Positions 34,301-43,286 of a DNA stretch of 64,000 nucleotides are shown piece after piece. Each line of letters opens with the position of its first letter. Position 1 is the first letter of the stretch. The position numbers and the translations under genes were made by a program. This stretch comes from Aliihoeflea sp023389195. GTDB taxonomy: Bacteria > Pseudomonadota > Alphaproteobacteria > Rhizobiales > Rhizobiaceae. The notes below the pieces were generated by a model. That model made no database searches. It was not told the DNA's origin and saw only the letters and a list, made by a program, of their open reading frames with translations. Location: positions 62,001 to 126,000 of the forward strand of contig JAEWET010000011.1 of NCBI GenBank assembly GCA_023389195.1, given 5' to 3'.

Positions 34301-34855
34301 ATGATGCAGTCCCTCAATAACCCTGCAGCTTCCGGCGATGTCCTCAAGGAGCAAGCGGCGCTCCCGTGGCGCATGAACTGCGACGGGAATCTCGAAGTCA
34401 TGCTCCTGCGTCCGCGGAGGGGCGGAATCTGGCGCGTTCCGGCAGTCCGCTGTTCCGGCACGAGAACCGGCCTGCAGTCGGCCGACCGCGCGGCATTTGA
34501 GGAAGCTGGCATCACGGGAAGGTCCGGTTCCGAACCGCTCGGCCGATACGTGGCGCTGAGACTCCTGCCATGCGGCAGCCGCGAGGCGGTCGAGGTAACC
34601 GTCCATTGGCTTCGTGTCTGGGGCACCTTGGTCAACTGGCCGAACGACGTGAAGGTGATACGTCGTTGGATGCCTCCTGCCGAGGCGGCTCTATCGGTCG
34701 AAGAGACCGGACTTCGCGATCTCGTCGCGTCGCTCGTCTCGGGCGCGGCACCTGTCCAGCCGGAACTGTCGCCATGGCGACCTGTCGCAGTCCGGAACGG
34801 GTCCGTTTCAGGGCTTGCTTCGTCGCCAACAACGGGTAGGTTCGCTCCATGCTGA
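34301..34855 (+). CDS. Nudix-like protein with degenerate Nudix box
   Basis: A 184-aa product. The region LEVMLLRPRRGGIWRVPAVR and the following SADRAAFEEAGITGR match the Nudix pattern of diphosphoinositol/diadenosine polyphosphate hydrolases (W-x-(I/V)-P-K-G...A-x-R-E-x-x-E-E-A-G-V-x-G). However, the PKG is PAV and the catalytic RE of REUxEE is RA. The metal-binding EE pair remains. Reduced or changed activity is expected. The ATG at 34301 gives a plausible start; the frame extends upstream without conservation. Confidence 0.65.
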   Translation: MMQSLNNPAASGDVLKEQAALPWRMNCDGNLEVMLLRPRRGGIWRVPAVRCSGTRTGLQSADRAAFEEAGITGRSGSEPLGRYVALRLLPCGSREAVEVTVHWLRVWGTLVNWPNDVKVIRRWMPPAEAALSVEETGLRDLVASLVSGAAPVQPELSPWRPVAVRNGSVSGLASSPTTGRFAPC

Positions 34856-35036
34856 CAATGCCAGCCTTCGTGCGCCTCGACGGCGCGCGCCTGCTCAAAG
34901 CGGGCATCTAACCCGGACGCGATCTGACCCCTGGCTCAGCGTCCGGGTCCGCCAGGCTCAAGCAACCTCATTCGATCTTCGCGCCCGCGATCCCGGGCGG
35001 TCGCCTGCGGCGTTCGGCCGTGGCGGGGAGTCATTC

Positions 35037-35585
35037 ATGGAAATCCTCGATCTCCTGCGTCCGCGGGACATCCTGATGCGCCATCCTGCGCAGGCGAAAC
35101 GCCCGCTTCTGGAGGCCATGGCGCGCCAGCTTGCTTCGCGGACCGGACTTACTTTCGTTTCAGTGCTGTCGGCACTGCTCAGCAGGGAGAAGCTGGGTGC
35201 CACCTGCATCGGCCAAGGCATCGGCATGCCTCACGCGATGCCGGGCGGATTGGGGGAGCCGGCTGCTGTGCTTGCAGTCCTCGAACATCCGATCCCTTAC
35301 GACGCGTCCGACGAGCAGTGGGTGGATGTCGTGCTGGGGGTCGTCTGGCCTCGCGAGGGTTCTACTGAATTCCTGAACGCTCTGGCGCGCTTCTGCAGGC
35401 ACCTCTCCCGTCCGCAGGTCTTGAAGAAGGTCAGGGCCGCTATGTCGGCCGAGGAAGTCCTGCAGCATCTCGGTCAGCAGAAAGATGCCGGATGTCCCAC
35501 GATCTCCGCGCTGTCGACCGCAGTCACGCCTGGGCCCCTGGCCATGCCACGGCCGCAGGCAGCAGCAATGTGGGCTTGGCGATGA
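35037..35585 (+). CDS. ptsN: PTS IIA-like nitrogen-regulatory protein PtsN
   Basis: A 182-aa PTS EIIA type-2 domain protein starting MEILDLLRPRDILMRHPAQA. The phospho-accepting His is H66 in GIGMPHAMPGG. Family members take phosphate from NPr (PtsO) and regulate potassium transport and nitrogen and carbon responses. It is about 25 residues longer than E. coli PtsN at the C-terminus. GGGGAGT precedes the start. The stop overlaps the next start by ATGA, opening a four-gene operon with polyamine genes. It is probably an accessory copy. Confidence 0.85.
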   Translation: MEILDLLRPRDILMRHPAQAKRPLLEAMARQLASRTGLTFVSVLSALLSREKLGATCIGQGIGMPHAMPGGLGEPAAVLAVLEHPIPYDASDEQWVDVVLGVVWPREGSTEFLNALARFCRHLSRPQVLKKVRAAMSAEEVLQHLGQQKDAGCPTISALSTAVTPGPLAMPRPQAAAMWAWR

Positions 35586-36409
35586 GCGCGATGGCGATGG
35601 ACAGGCTCTCCGGCTGGCTGGACGGCCGGATGTCAGATCGGGATCTGGCGGACGCGCTCGGATGCGACGTCGCATTCGTCCACGGTGTCTTGGAGTGTTG
35701 GACCCCGAACTCCCTTTCCAGGGCGCCCGCAGAGCGAACGCAGGGCGTGCAGACCTGCACGAGGCTGGCGATAGCCCATGCGCTGCACACGACCGGCGCG
35801 CTGACGCTGCCGGACGCTGCCGCCGTGGCGGCTGGAAGCTGGCAGGTTTCGGCGTCCCTGCTGAAGCTTCTGGAGTTCCGTCCGCGTGGCTGTCAGCCCG
35901 GCGACGCTGATGACGAAGCGGACCCTTTGATGCATTTCGTCCCGCATGCGGCGGAGGCCATCCCGATCGCAGCAGCCGACGAATATCTGGATGTGGCGGA
36001 CGGCCGCCGGGTCTACTGGCGCAAGCCGCGGCGCGACGCATACCTGCTCGCCTGCGACCTTCATCGCCTCTCCTGCGCAAGCAGACGCGAAGACACGCCT
36101 GCCCTGCAGGAAGAGTATCTCGAGCTGCTCGCCAGGCTGCGGGAGCCGGAGGACCACGTCTGCGAATGGATCGGGACCGTAGCCGACGGCCGCTTCCGCC
36201 CTGCTCCCGACAGGTTCGCCGAGCGCTCGCCCGCAATGCAGCAGGGACTTTTCCACCAGGGGAGCCGATCGTTCGCCGAGTCCTACGCGACGAAGGTTTC
36301 CGTCAACGTGTCGCTGGCGGCGCGCTCGATAAAGCGGCGCGCTCTTGGCCTCGCCGTGACCGATCCGCTGAAGATGACGGCCGCCCGGAAAGGCGAAGGC
36401 AAAGCATGA
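35582..36409 (+). CDS. unknown protein between ptsN and polyamine genes, 275 aa
   Basis: No family recognised. The N-terminal ~40 residues could be a helix-turn-helix (MDRLSGWLDGRMSDRDLADALGCDVAFV; second part DRDLADALGCDVAFVHGVLE). The middle is helical (TCTRLAIAHALHTTGALTL), and the C-terminal half is Arg-rich with YLLACDLHRLSC and ARSIKRRALGLAV. No signal peptide or membrane span. It overlaps ptsN and the decarboxylase gene by ATGA on both sides, so it is tightly co-translated with them. A regulator of the operon is one guess. Confidence 0.72.
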   Translation: MSAMAMDRLSGWLDGRMSDRDLADALGCDVAFVHGVLECWTPNSLSRAPAERTQGVQTCTRLAIAHALHTTGALTLPDAAAVAAGSWQVSASLLKLLEFRPRGCQPGDADDEADPLMHFVPHAAEAIPIAAADEYLDVADGRRVYWRKPRRDAYLLACDLHRLSCASRREDTPALQEEYLELLARLREPEDHVCEWIGTVADGRFRPAPDRFAERSPAMQQGLFHQGSRSFAESYATKVSVNVSLAARSIKRRALGLAVTDPLKMTAARKGEGKA

Positions 36410-37503
36410 TGAAGACCCCGCACTACCTGATCGACAAGTCGAAGCTGCTCCGCAATCTCGAGCGGATCGAGCACCTTCGCGAGAAGTCCGGAGCCAAGGC
36501 GCTGCTGGCGCTGAAATGCTTCGCGGCCTGGAGCGTGTTCGATTTCATGCGTCCCCATATGGACGGCACAACGTCGTCCTCCCTCAACGAGGTCAGGCTG
36601 GGAAGCACCCGGTTCGGCGGCGAAACCCATGCCTACAGCGTCGCCTGGGCCGACCACGAGATCGAGGAAGCGGCCGGGCTTGCCGACAAGATGATCTTCA
36701 ACTCGATCGGCCAGCTTGATCGTTTCGGCGCGCGCGTAGGCGGCCTTGCCTGTGGTCTGCGCCTCAACCCCGGCATCAGCGCCTCGCACTTCGACCTCGC
36801 CGACCCGGCGCGTCCGTTCAGCCGTCTCGGCGAAACCGATCCGGGCAGGATCGAGTCCGTCCTCGACCGGATCAACGGCTTCATGATCCACAACAACTGC
36901 GAGAACGGCGACTTCGCGCTGTTCGCCAACATGCTCGACCGGATCGAGGAGAAGTACGGCGAGGTGCTACGTTACGCCGACTGGATCAGCCTGGGCGGCG
37001 GCATCCATTTCACGGCCAACGGCTATCCGATCGATGCTCTGTGCGAACGCTTAAGGCGGTTCTCCGAAAAATTCGGCGCCCAGGTGTACCTGGAACCCGG
37101 CGAGGCGGCGATTACCGACAGCACGACGCTCGAGGTCACGGTCCTCGACACGCTCGACAACGGGCGGAAGCTGGCTGTCGTCGACGCCTCGGTCGAAGCG
37201 CACATGCTGGACCTCCTGATCTACAGGCAGGAAGCGAAGGTCGCGCCCGACAGCGGTGCCTTCGACTACATGGTCTGCGGCAAGTCCTGCCTGGCCGGTG
37301 ACATCTTCGGCAGCTTCCGCTTCCCGGCCCCGCTCGAAGTCGGCGACCGCATCTCGATCCAGGACGCGGCCGGCTACACGATCGTGAAGAAAAACTGGTT
37401 CAACGGCGTGGCCATGCCCGCCATCGCCGTGCGCGAGCTCGACGGCTCCGTCCGCACGGTCCGCGAGTTCGGCTACGCCGACTACGAATCCAGCCTCTCT
37501 TGA
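36406..37503 (+). CDS. nspC: carboxynorspermidine/carboxyspermidine decarboxylase
   Basis: Removes CO2 from carboxyspermidine (or carboxynorspermidine) to give the polyamine; PLP fold-type III enzyme. The 365-aa product has the PLP lysine K37 in ALLALKCFAAW, HNNCENGDFALF, SLGGGIHFTANGYP, YLEPGEAAI and the active-site CGKSCLAGDIFG. The next gene encodes the matching dehydrogenase, the alternative spermidine route known in Agrobacterium, Vibrio and Campylobacter. A second ATG at 36409 is equally possible. Confidence 0.93.
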   Translation: MMKTPHYLIDKSKLLRNLERIEHLREKSGAKALLALKCFAAWSVFDFMRPHMDGTTSSSLNEVRLGSTRFGGETHAYSVAWADHEIEEAAGLADKMIFNSIGQLDRFGARVGGLACGLRLNPGISASHFDLADPARPFSRLGETDPGRIESVLDRINGFMIHNNCENGDFALFANMLDRIEEKYGEVLRYADWISLGGGIHFTANGYPIDALCERLRRFSEKFGAQVYLEPGEAAITDSTTLEVTVLDTLDNGRKLAVVDASVEAHMLDLLIYRQEAKVAPDSGAFDYMVCGKSCLAGDIFGSFRFPAPLEVGDRISIQDAAGYTIVKKNWFNGVAMPAIAVRELDGSVRTVREFGYADYESSLS

Positions 37504-37539
37504 GATTTTCCCCAGCAAGGAAGGAGCACCCTCCCCGAA

Positions 37540-38781
37540 ATGAAGAAGCACGTCCTGATCATCGGCGCTGGCGGCGTCGCGAACGTCGTCGCGCACAAAT
37601 GCGCGCAGAACAACGACATCCTCGGCGACATCCATATCGCTTCCCGCACCCTCGAAAAGTGCGCGGCGATCGTCGCGTCCATCCGCGAGAGGAACGCGCT
37701 GAACACCGAGGGGCGGCTCGAGGCCCACCAACTGGACGCGCTTGATATCGCAGCCACGGAAGACCTGATCCGACGGACGGGCGCGCAGATCGTCATCAAT
37801 GTCGGCTCGGCATTCGTGAACATGTCCGTGCTGTCGGCCTGCATCGCGACAGGCGCCGCCTACATCGACACCGCGATTCACGAAGATCCCGCGAAGGTGT
37901 GCGAGGCCCCGCCCTGGTACGCAAACTACGAGTGGAAGCGCCGCGACGAATGCGCCGCAGCCAACGTGACCGCCGTCCTCGGCGCGGGCTTCGATCCAGG
38001 CGTCGTGAACGCTTACGCGCGGCTCGCCAAGGACGACTATTTCGACCGGATCGACTCGCTCGACATCATCGACATCAACGCGGGCAGCCACGGCAGGTAC
38101 TTCGCCACGAACTTCGACCCGGAGATCAATTTCCGCGAGTTCACCGGGCAGGTCTGGTCCTGGCAGGACGGGAAATGGACATCCAACAGCATGTTCGAAG
38201 TCGGTCAGGAGTGGGAGCTCCCGGTTGTCGGCCGCCAGAAGGCCTACCTGACCGGGCATGACGAGGTGCATTCCCTTTCGCAGATCCTCGGCATCCCGAA
38301 CGTCCGCTTCTGGATGGGCTTCGGCGAGCACTACATCAACGTCTTCAACGTGCTGAAGAACCTGGGCCTTCTGTCCGAAAAGCCCGTCACCACGGCGGAG
38401 GGCGTCGATGTCGTTCCGCTCAAGGTGGTGAAGGCGGTGCTTCCGGACCCGTCGTCGCTGGCTGAAGGCTACACGGGCAAGACCTGCATCGGCACCCTCG
38501 CCAAGGGCATGAAGGACGGCCGCGAGCGCGAGATTTTCATCTACAACGTCGCCGACCACGAGGAGGCCTGCGAGGAAGTCGGGAGCCAGGGCATCTCGTA
38601 CACGGCCGGAGTTCCCGCCGTCGCCGCGGCTATCCTTGTCGCTACGGGCCGCTGGGACGTCGGCAGGATGGCTAATGTTGAAGAACTGCCGCCGCGGCCA
38701 TTCCTCGGGCTGCTGGGCAAGCTCGGACTGTCCACGCATCTCAGCGAAGGCTGCGATGACCGGGTCCTGCTGTTTCCATGA
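37540..38781 (+). CDS. carboxynorspermidine/carboxyspermidine dehydrogenase (saccharopine dehydrogenase family)
   Basis: Reductively condenses aspartate semialdehyde with putrescine or diaminopropane to the carboxy-polyamine, using NADPH. The 413-aa protein begins MKKHVLIIGAGGVANVVAHK, a Rossmann nucleotide site (GAGGVA). It carries SAFVNMSVLSACIATGAAYIDTA and GFDPGVVNAYARLA, typical of the saccharopine dehydrogenase-like family. It follows nspC by 36 bases. The pair defines a spermidine pathway independent of S-adenosylmethionine decarboxylase. Confidence 0.92.
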   Translation: MKKHVLIIGAGGVANVVAHKCAQNNDILGDIHIASRTLEKCAAIVASIRERNALNTEGRLEAHQLDALDIAATEDLIRRTGAQIVINVGSAFVNMSVLSACIATGAAYIDTAIHEDPAKVCEAPPWYANYEWKRRDECAAANVTAVLGAGFDPGVVNAYARLAKDDYFDRIDSLDIIDINAGSHGRYFATNFDPEINFREFTGQVWSWQDGKWTSNSMFEVGQEWELPVVGRQKAYLTGHDEVHSLSQILGIPNVRFWMGFGEHYINVFNVLKNLGLLSEKPVTTAEGVDVVPLKVVKAVLPDPSSLAEGYTGKTCIGTLAKGMKDGREREIFIYNVADHEEACEEVGSQGISYTAGVPAVAAAILVATGRWDVGRMANVEELPPRPFLGLLGKLGLSTHLSEGCDDRVLLFP

Positions 38782-38828
38782 TTCCTGCGGAGGGCGTCCG
38801 GCAGTCCGGGTGCCCTCCGGCCGCGGCG

Positions 38829-39572
38829 TCAGCGGGATGAACGCGGGAATGCTTCTGCGCCGTGACCGGCCTCCAGCCCGTCGACCGCGCGAAGGATTCC
38901 TTCCCTTGTCGGCGAGGCGGCCGTGAAGGACTCGATCCACGGCAGATGCCCCAGCCGAGCGGCGATCTTGTCCGACAGCGACAGGGACCTCGCCCTCCTG
39001 CAGACATCGGGATTGCCCGTCGACACGACCAGTCCGCGGAATGCATCCGCTGTCCGCACCGACATGAACAGCACGGCGTCGATCTGTCCGCGTCGCAGGA
39101 GGTTCTTCGCTTCCTCGGGCAGCTGCCGGGCCTGGGCGGTCGCGTAGACTTCCACCCGCGCGCAGCTGTAGCCCTGCGCCGCAAGCGCTCCCGCGACATC
39201 GAACGAGACATGGCGGCCGCTGGGATATGCCAACGGCCCGTACTCCGGCCGCCAGCGGTGCCTGACCATTTCGAGCAGGCTTCCAGCCGTGCCGGAAGCG
39301 GCCGCGACGTTAGACAGGCCCGCAGCCCTGGCGGCCGACGCCGTGTCGGGACCTACCGCGAAAACCCGGACGGCCGCATCCAGACCCTCGAGAGCAGGCA
39401 CCGCGTTGGCGGAAGTTAGGATGATCGCCGAAGCTGTCCGGAGGACCCTGCCGTCGAATGGCAAGGAATCCACATGCAGCAGAGGCGCAAGATGGACGCG
39501 GTGCCCTCTTCGCTCCAGAACCTCCGACATTGCGGCAGCCTGCGCCTTGGGCCAGGTGAGCAGCAGGTTCAA
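38829..39572 (-). CDS. uroporphyrinogen-III synthase (HemD-like) protein
   Basis: A 247-aa protein with the HemD fold pattern: LLLTWPKAQAAAMSEVLERRG, AIILTSANAVPAL, VFAVGPDTASAARAAGL, YGPLAYPSGRHVS, VYATAQARQL, AVLFMSVRTADAFRGLV. HemD closes hydroxymethylbilane to uroporphyrinogen III. The best start is a TTG at 39572 with GGAG 6 bases before it; it falls 31 bases after gdh. The ATG at 39674 would overlap gdh by 70 bases. Sequence signatures are weak in this family. Being downstream of gdh rather than hemC makes it an odd, possibly repurposed paralogue. Confidence 0.72.
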   Translation of the reverse strand: MNLLLTWPKAQAAAMSEVLERRGHRVHLAPLLHVDSLPFDGRVLRTASAIILTSANAVPALEGLDAAVRVFAVGPDTASAARAAGLSNVAAASGTAGSLLEMVRHRWRPEYGPLAYPSGRHVSFDVAGALAAQGYSCARVEVYATAQARQLPEEAKNLLRRGQIDAVLFMSVRTADAFRGLVVSTGNPDVCRRARSLSLSDKIAARLGHLPWIESFTAASPTREGILRAVDGLEAGHGAEAFPRSSR

Positions 39573-39603
39573 AGCGATCTCCGATGAAGGACATGCCGCG
39601 CCA

Positions 39604-40872
39604 TCAGCTGGTGAAGAAGCTCTGGGTCCCGTGAGCCTCGATCGCTTCGGCGAGACGGCCGAGCGCGTGGACATAGGCCGCAGTGCGCATGGTCACCCGC
39701 TTCTCGCGACTGACGTTCCAGACTTCACGTCCTTCGCGTTCCATGATGGTCTTCAGCCGCTCGTGGATGTCCTCGACAGGCCAGTAGAAGCCCTGCCGGT
39801 TCTGGACCCACTCGAAATACGACACGGTGACCCCTCCGGCGTTCGCGAGGATGTCAGGGAGGACGACCGTCCCCTGCCGCGCAAGGATTTCGTCCGCTTC
39901 AGGCGTGACCGGACCGTTGGCGAGTTCGAGCACGAGCTTCGCCTTGACCGACGCGGCGTTGCCTTCATGGATCATGTTTTCCAGCGCTGCGGGCACGAGC
40001 AGGTCGCAGTCCACGGCGACGAGTTCATCCGGACCGATCTTCTCGTGACCGCCCGTGCCGACGGTGCTGCTGACAGACTTTCCGTTCGCCTTGGCGTCGA
40101 GCAGAAGGTCGACATGCAGGCCTGCAGCCGAAAAGACCGCACCTTCCGAATCCGAGACGGCGACGATCTTGTGGCCATCCGCAGCGAGAAGGCGCCCGAT
40201 GTGCTGCCCGGCATTGCCGAAGCCCTGGATCGCCACCCGCATCGTCTGCCCGAGGTCCAGGTCCGACGACAGATGGCGCACCAGATAGTACCCGCCCCTG
40301 GCGGTTGCGTCGCCCCGCCCGAGAGACCCGCCAAGCGAGATCGGCTTGCCCGTGATCACGGCCGGCTCATGCTGGCCCACGATTTGGGCATACTCGTCGG
40401 CCATCCAGCCCATGATCATGGAGTTCGTGTAGACGTCCGGCGCGGGGATGTCCCGGTCCGGGCCGATAATGCGCGCGAACGCCTGGATGTAGGCGCGGGA
40501 CAGCCTTTCCAGCTCGGCCTTGGAGAGCGTGCGCGGATCCACCTGGACGGCTCCCTTGCCGCCGCCATAGGGCAGGTTCATGACCGCGCACTTGAACGTC
40601 ATCCAGAAGGCGAGCGTTTCGACTTCCTCGGCGGTCGAAGCCGGGTGGAAGCGGATCCCGCCCTTGGTCGGTCCGCGCGTGTCGTCGTAGCGGCAGCGCC
40701 AGGCAAGGAACGACTTCCGCGATCCGTCGTCCATGCGGATCATGAGTCTGACCTTTGTGGTCTCGCGGGCGAATTTCAGCTTCTCGATCACGTCGGGGTC
40801 GATGCTCAGGTGAGCGGCGGCTTCGTCGAGGCGGATCAGGGCGTCGTCAAGCAGGGTATGTTCAGCCATCAT
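39604..40872 (-). CDS. Glu/Leu/Phe/Val dehydrogenase (glutamate dehydrogenase)
   Basis: A 422-aa NAD(P)-dependent amino-acid dehydrogenase. Visible marks are GGIRFHPASTAEEVETLA, the substrate-binding/catalytic lysines in KCAVMNLPYGGGKGAV, DIPAPDVYTN, the Rossmann loop GFGNAGQHIGRLLA, and VPAALENMIHEGNA. Length fits the hexameric GdhA/RocG class. It lies third in dadA-alr-gdh-hemD-like and could capture or release ammonia from amino-acid turnover by the first two enzymes. Confidence 0.93.
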   Translation of the reverse strand: MMAEHTLLDDALIRLDEAAAHLSIDPDVIEKLKFARETTKVRLMIRMDDGSRKSFLAWRCRYDDTRGPTKGGIRFHPASTAEEVETLAFWMTFKCAVMNLPYGGGKGAVQVDPRTLSKAELERLSRAYIQAFARIIGPDRDIPAPDVYTNSMIMGWMADEYAQIVGQHEPAVITGKPISLGGSLGRGDATARGGYYLVRHLSSDLDLGQTMRVAIQGFGNAGQHIGRLLAADGHKIVAVSDSEGAVFSAAGLHVDLLLDAKANGKSVSSTVGTGGHEKIGPDELVAVDCDLLVPAALENMIHEGNAASVKAKLVLELANGPVTPEADEILARQGTVVLPDILANAGGVTVSYFEWVQNRQGFYWPVEDIHERLKTIMEREGREVWNVSREKRVTMRTAAYVHALGRLAEAIEAHGTQSFFTS

Positions 40873-40920
40873 GGCTCCTTCGTTGGTGGTGCTGGGTTCT
40901 GTGCGGAAGCGTTGGTGCGA

Positions 40921-42036
40921 TCAGGCCGCGAGCGCCGCCTGATGGCGATAGTCCCGGCTGAAGCGGCGGCCGAGCCGCGTCATGATCTCGTAGCCGATGG
41001 TGCCCGAAGCGCGGGCAATGTCGTCCACCGTCTGCCGTTCGCAGATGACATCGACGAACTCGCCTTCACGAGGGAGGTCAGCGCAGTCGGTCGCGTCGAC
41101 GACTATGCTGTCCATCGACACCCGGCCTGCGAACGGCAGTTCCTGCCCCTTGTAGAACGCCGAGAGACTGGCTCCGCGGGGCCAGCCGTCGGCATAGCCG
41201 ATCGACAGCGTCGCGAGCCGAGATCGCCGCCGGACCGCAAGCGCATGGCCGTAGCCGACACGGGTATCGACGGGCACCTCGCGCAGCTGCAGTACACGCG
41301 CGGATACCGTGACGGCCTGCCGCACGGCGCTCGGCTGTCCGGATACGGGGTTGATCCCGTAGAGCGCGGCTCCTGGCCGGACCAGGTCGAAGTGGTATTC
41401 CTCACCGAGCAGGATTCCTGCCGAGTTGGCGAGCGAGGAAGCGGCATGCTTCGGAAGCACCGTCCGCAGCTTGCTGAATTCCCGCAGTTGCGCGCGGTTG
41501 GCAGGATGGGGAGCCGCGTCGGCACAGGCCAGATGGCTCATGACCACCTCGACCGATAGACCGCCCAGCAGCGCCGGATCTGTCGCCAGCATGGCCACGT
41601 CGCCGGGCAACAGGCCGAGGCGCGACATGCCTGTGTCGATCTGGAGCGCGACAGGCATGCTGCGCCCCTTCTCGCTGGCATGCCTGCACCAGCTGTCCGC
41701 TTCGCCCATGGTGTTCACGACAGGCATAAGGACCGAATTGAGGAATTCGCCCTCGGTGCCGGGCGGTGTGCCGTTCAGGATAAAGACGCGCGAACTGAAG
41801 CCGATCGCCTTCCGCAGTTCGAGACCCTCTTCGAGATGGGCGACGAAGAAGGTCCGGCATCCGGCCGCCTGGAGAGCGAAGCCGACTTCGGCCGCGCCAA
41901 GTCCGTAGGCATCCGCTTTCACCACGGCGGCGCACTCCGCCTTGCCCGCCAGCTCGGACAGCATGCGCCAGTTGGAGACGACCGCGTCGAGGTCCACCGT
42001 CAGGATCGCTCCTGCGCGCTGCACTGCGGCGCTCAT
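40921..42036 (-). CDS. alr: alanine racemase
   Basis: Interconverts L- and D-alanine; PLP fold-type III. The 371-aa protein has the Schiff-base lysine in AAVVKADAYGLGA, QIDTGMSRLGL, GAALYGINP, and the second catalytic base Tyr in VGYGHALAV, then SMDSIVVDAT. It overlaps dadA by ATGA and is translated with it. The pairing is that of catabolic dadX, making substrate for the dehydrogenase, so it may be the degradative rather than the wall-building racemase. Confidence 0.93.
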   Translation of the reverse strand: MSAAVQRAGAILTVDLDAVVSNWRMLSELAGKAECAAVVKADAYGLGAAEVGFALQAAGCRTFFVAHLEEGLELRKAIGFSSRVFILNGTPPGTEGEFLNSVLMPVVNTMGEADSWCRHASEKGRSMPVALQIDTGMSRLGLLPGDVAMLATDPALLGGLSVEVVMSHLACADAAPHPANRAQLREFSKLRTVLPKHAASSLANSAGILLGEEYHFDLVRPGAALYGINPVSGQPSAVRQAVTVSARVLQLREVPVDTRVGYGHALAVRRRSRLATLSIGYADGWPRGASLSAFYKGQELPFAGRVSMDSIVVDATDCADLPREGEFVDVICERQTVDDIARASGTIGYEIMTRLGRRFSRDYRHQAALAA

Positions 42037-43286
42037 GATCGGTACCGCCCCGGCCCGAGATCAGTCACGTCGATCTCGGGCGCCTTCCCGGACATGATGT
42101 CGGCCAGGACTCGGCCAGAGCCGCAGGCCATCGTCCATCCGAGCGTCCCATGCCCGGTGTTGACGAAGAGGCCCGGCACGGAGGTGGCGCCCACGATCGG
42201 CGGCCCGTCCGGGGTCATTGGCCGCAGGCCGCACCAGAAGGAAGCCTCTCTGGCGCGTCCTGCTCCCGGGAACAGGTCCGTGACCGAATGCTCGAGCGGC
42301 GCGCGTCGTGAGCGCGGCAGGGAGAGGTCGAAGCCCGAGATCTCCGCCGTGCCGCCTACCCGGATCCGGTCGCCCAGCCGCGTGATGGCGATCTTGTATG
42401 TCTCGTCCATCACGGTGGACACGGGCGCGGCAGTCTCGTCCGTCATCGGCATTGTAAGTGAATAGCCCTTCACGGGATAGACCGGGACGTGAATCCCGAG
42501 AGGTCTCAGCAGGCGCGGCGAGTAGCTTCCGGCAGCGACGACGACAGCGTCGGCGGGCAGAAGCCCATCAGCCGTGCGAACGGCCGAGACCCTGCCGCCT
42601 TCCAGCACGACGGCGTCGACCGACACGCCGTAGCGGAAGTCGACCGCGCCTGATGCGAGCGCCGCGAGCTTCTCGGTGAATATGCGGCAGTCGCCAGTCT
42701 CGTCGCCGGGGAGCCTCAAGCCCCCGACAATCTTTTCGCTCACGCGCGCCAGGGCAGGTTCGGCGGCGACGCACCCCGAACGCGCGAGGACCGCGAATTC
42801 GACGCCGAACTGCTTCAGGACCTCTATGTCGCCGACGACCCCGTCGAGCTGCTTCTGCGTCCGGAACAGCTGGAGGGTGCCTTTGGTCCGCTCGTCATAG
42901 TCGATGCGGGTGGTCGCTCGCAGGTCGCGCAGGCAGTCGCGGCTATACTCGGCGATCGGAACCATGCGCGCCTTGTTCACCGCATAGCGTGGCGACGTGC
43001 AGTTCGAGAGCATCTTCAGGAGCCACGACCACATCGCAGGATCGATCCGGGGACGGACGGCGAGCGGCCCGTGCTTCATCAGGAGCCATTTGATCGCCTT
43101 CAGCGGCACGCCGGGTCCGGCCCAGGGCGAGGCGTAGCCCGGAGACACCTCTCCGGCATTCGCGAATGAGGTTTCAAGCGCGGGACCTGCCTGGCGGTCC
43201 AGCACTGTGACCTCGTGCCCCGCCCGCGCGAGATACCAGGCGGAGGTTACGCCGATGACCCCGCTTCCTACGACGATGACCCTCAT
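42033..43286 (-). CDS. dadA: D-amino acid dehydrogenase
   Basis: A membrane-associated FAD enzyme oxidising D-alanine and other D-amino acids to oxo-acids. The 417-aa product starts MRVIVVGSGVIGVTSAWYLA, with the GxGxxG dinucleotide site, then ETSFANAGEVSPGYASPWAGPG, a DadA hallmark. C-terminal marks are YPVKGYSLTMP and NTGHGTLGWTMACGSGR. A longer frame from 43364 adds nothing conserved. First gene of the minus-strand operon; about 400 bases separate it from the glycine riboswitch that points the other way. Confidence 0.94.
   Translation of the reverse strand: MRVIVVGSGVIGVTSAWYLARAGHEVTVLDRQAGPALETSFANAGEVSPGYASPWAGPGVPLKAIKWLLMKHGPLAVRPRIDPAMWSWLLKMLSNCTSPRYAVNKARMVPIAEYSRDCLRDLRATTRIDYDERTKGTLQLFRTQKQLDGVVGDIEVLKQFGVEFAVLARSGCVAAEPALARVSEKIVGGLRLPGDETGDCRIFTEKLAALASGAVDFRYGVSVDAVVLEGGRVSAVRTADGLLPADAVVVAAGSYSPRLLRPLGIHVPVYPVKGYSLTMPMTDETAAPVSTVMDETYKIAITRLGDRIRVGGTAEISGFDLSLPRSRRAPLEHSVTDLFPGAGRAREASFWCGLRPMTPDGPPIVGATSVPGLFVNTGHGTLGWTMACGSGRVLADIMSGKAPEIDVTDLGPGRYRS

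Noticed and set aside
37051..38940. 629-codon frame opposite nspC and the dehydrogenase
   Set aside because: Antisense shadow of two well-supported genes.
39289..41559. 756-codon frame opposite gdh, alr and the hemD-like gene
   Set aside because: Antisense shadow; the minus-strand genes have clear catalytic motifs.
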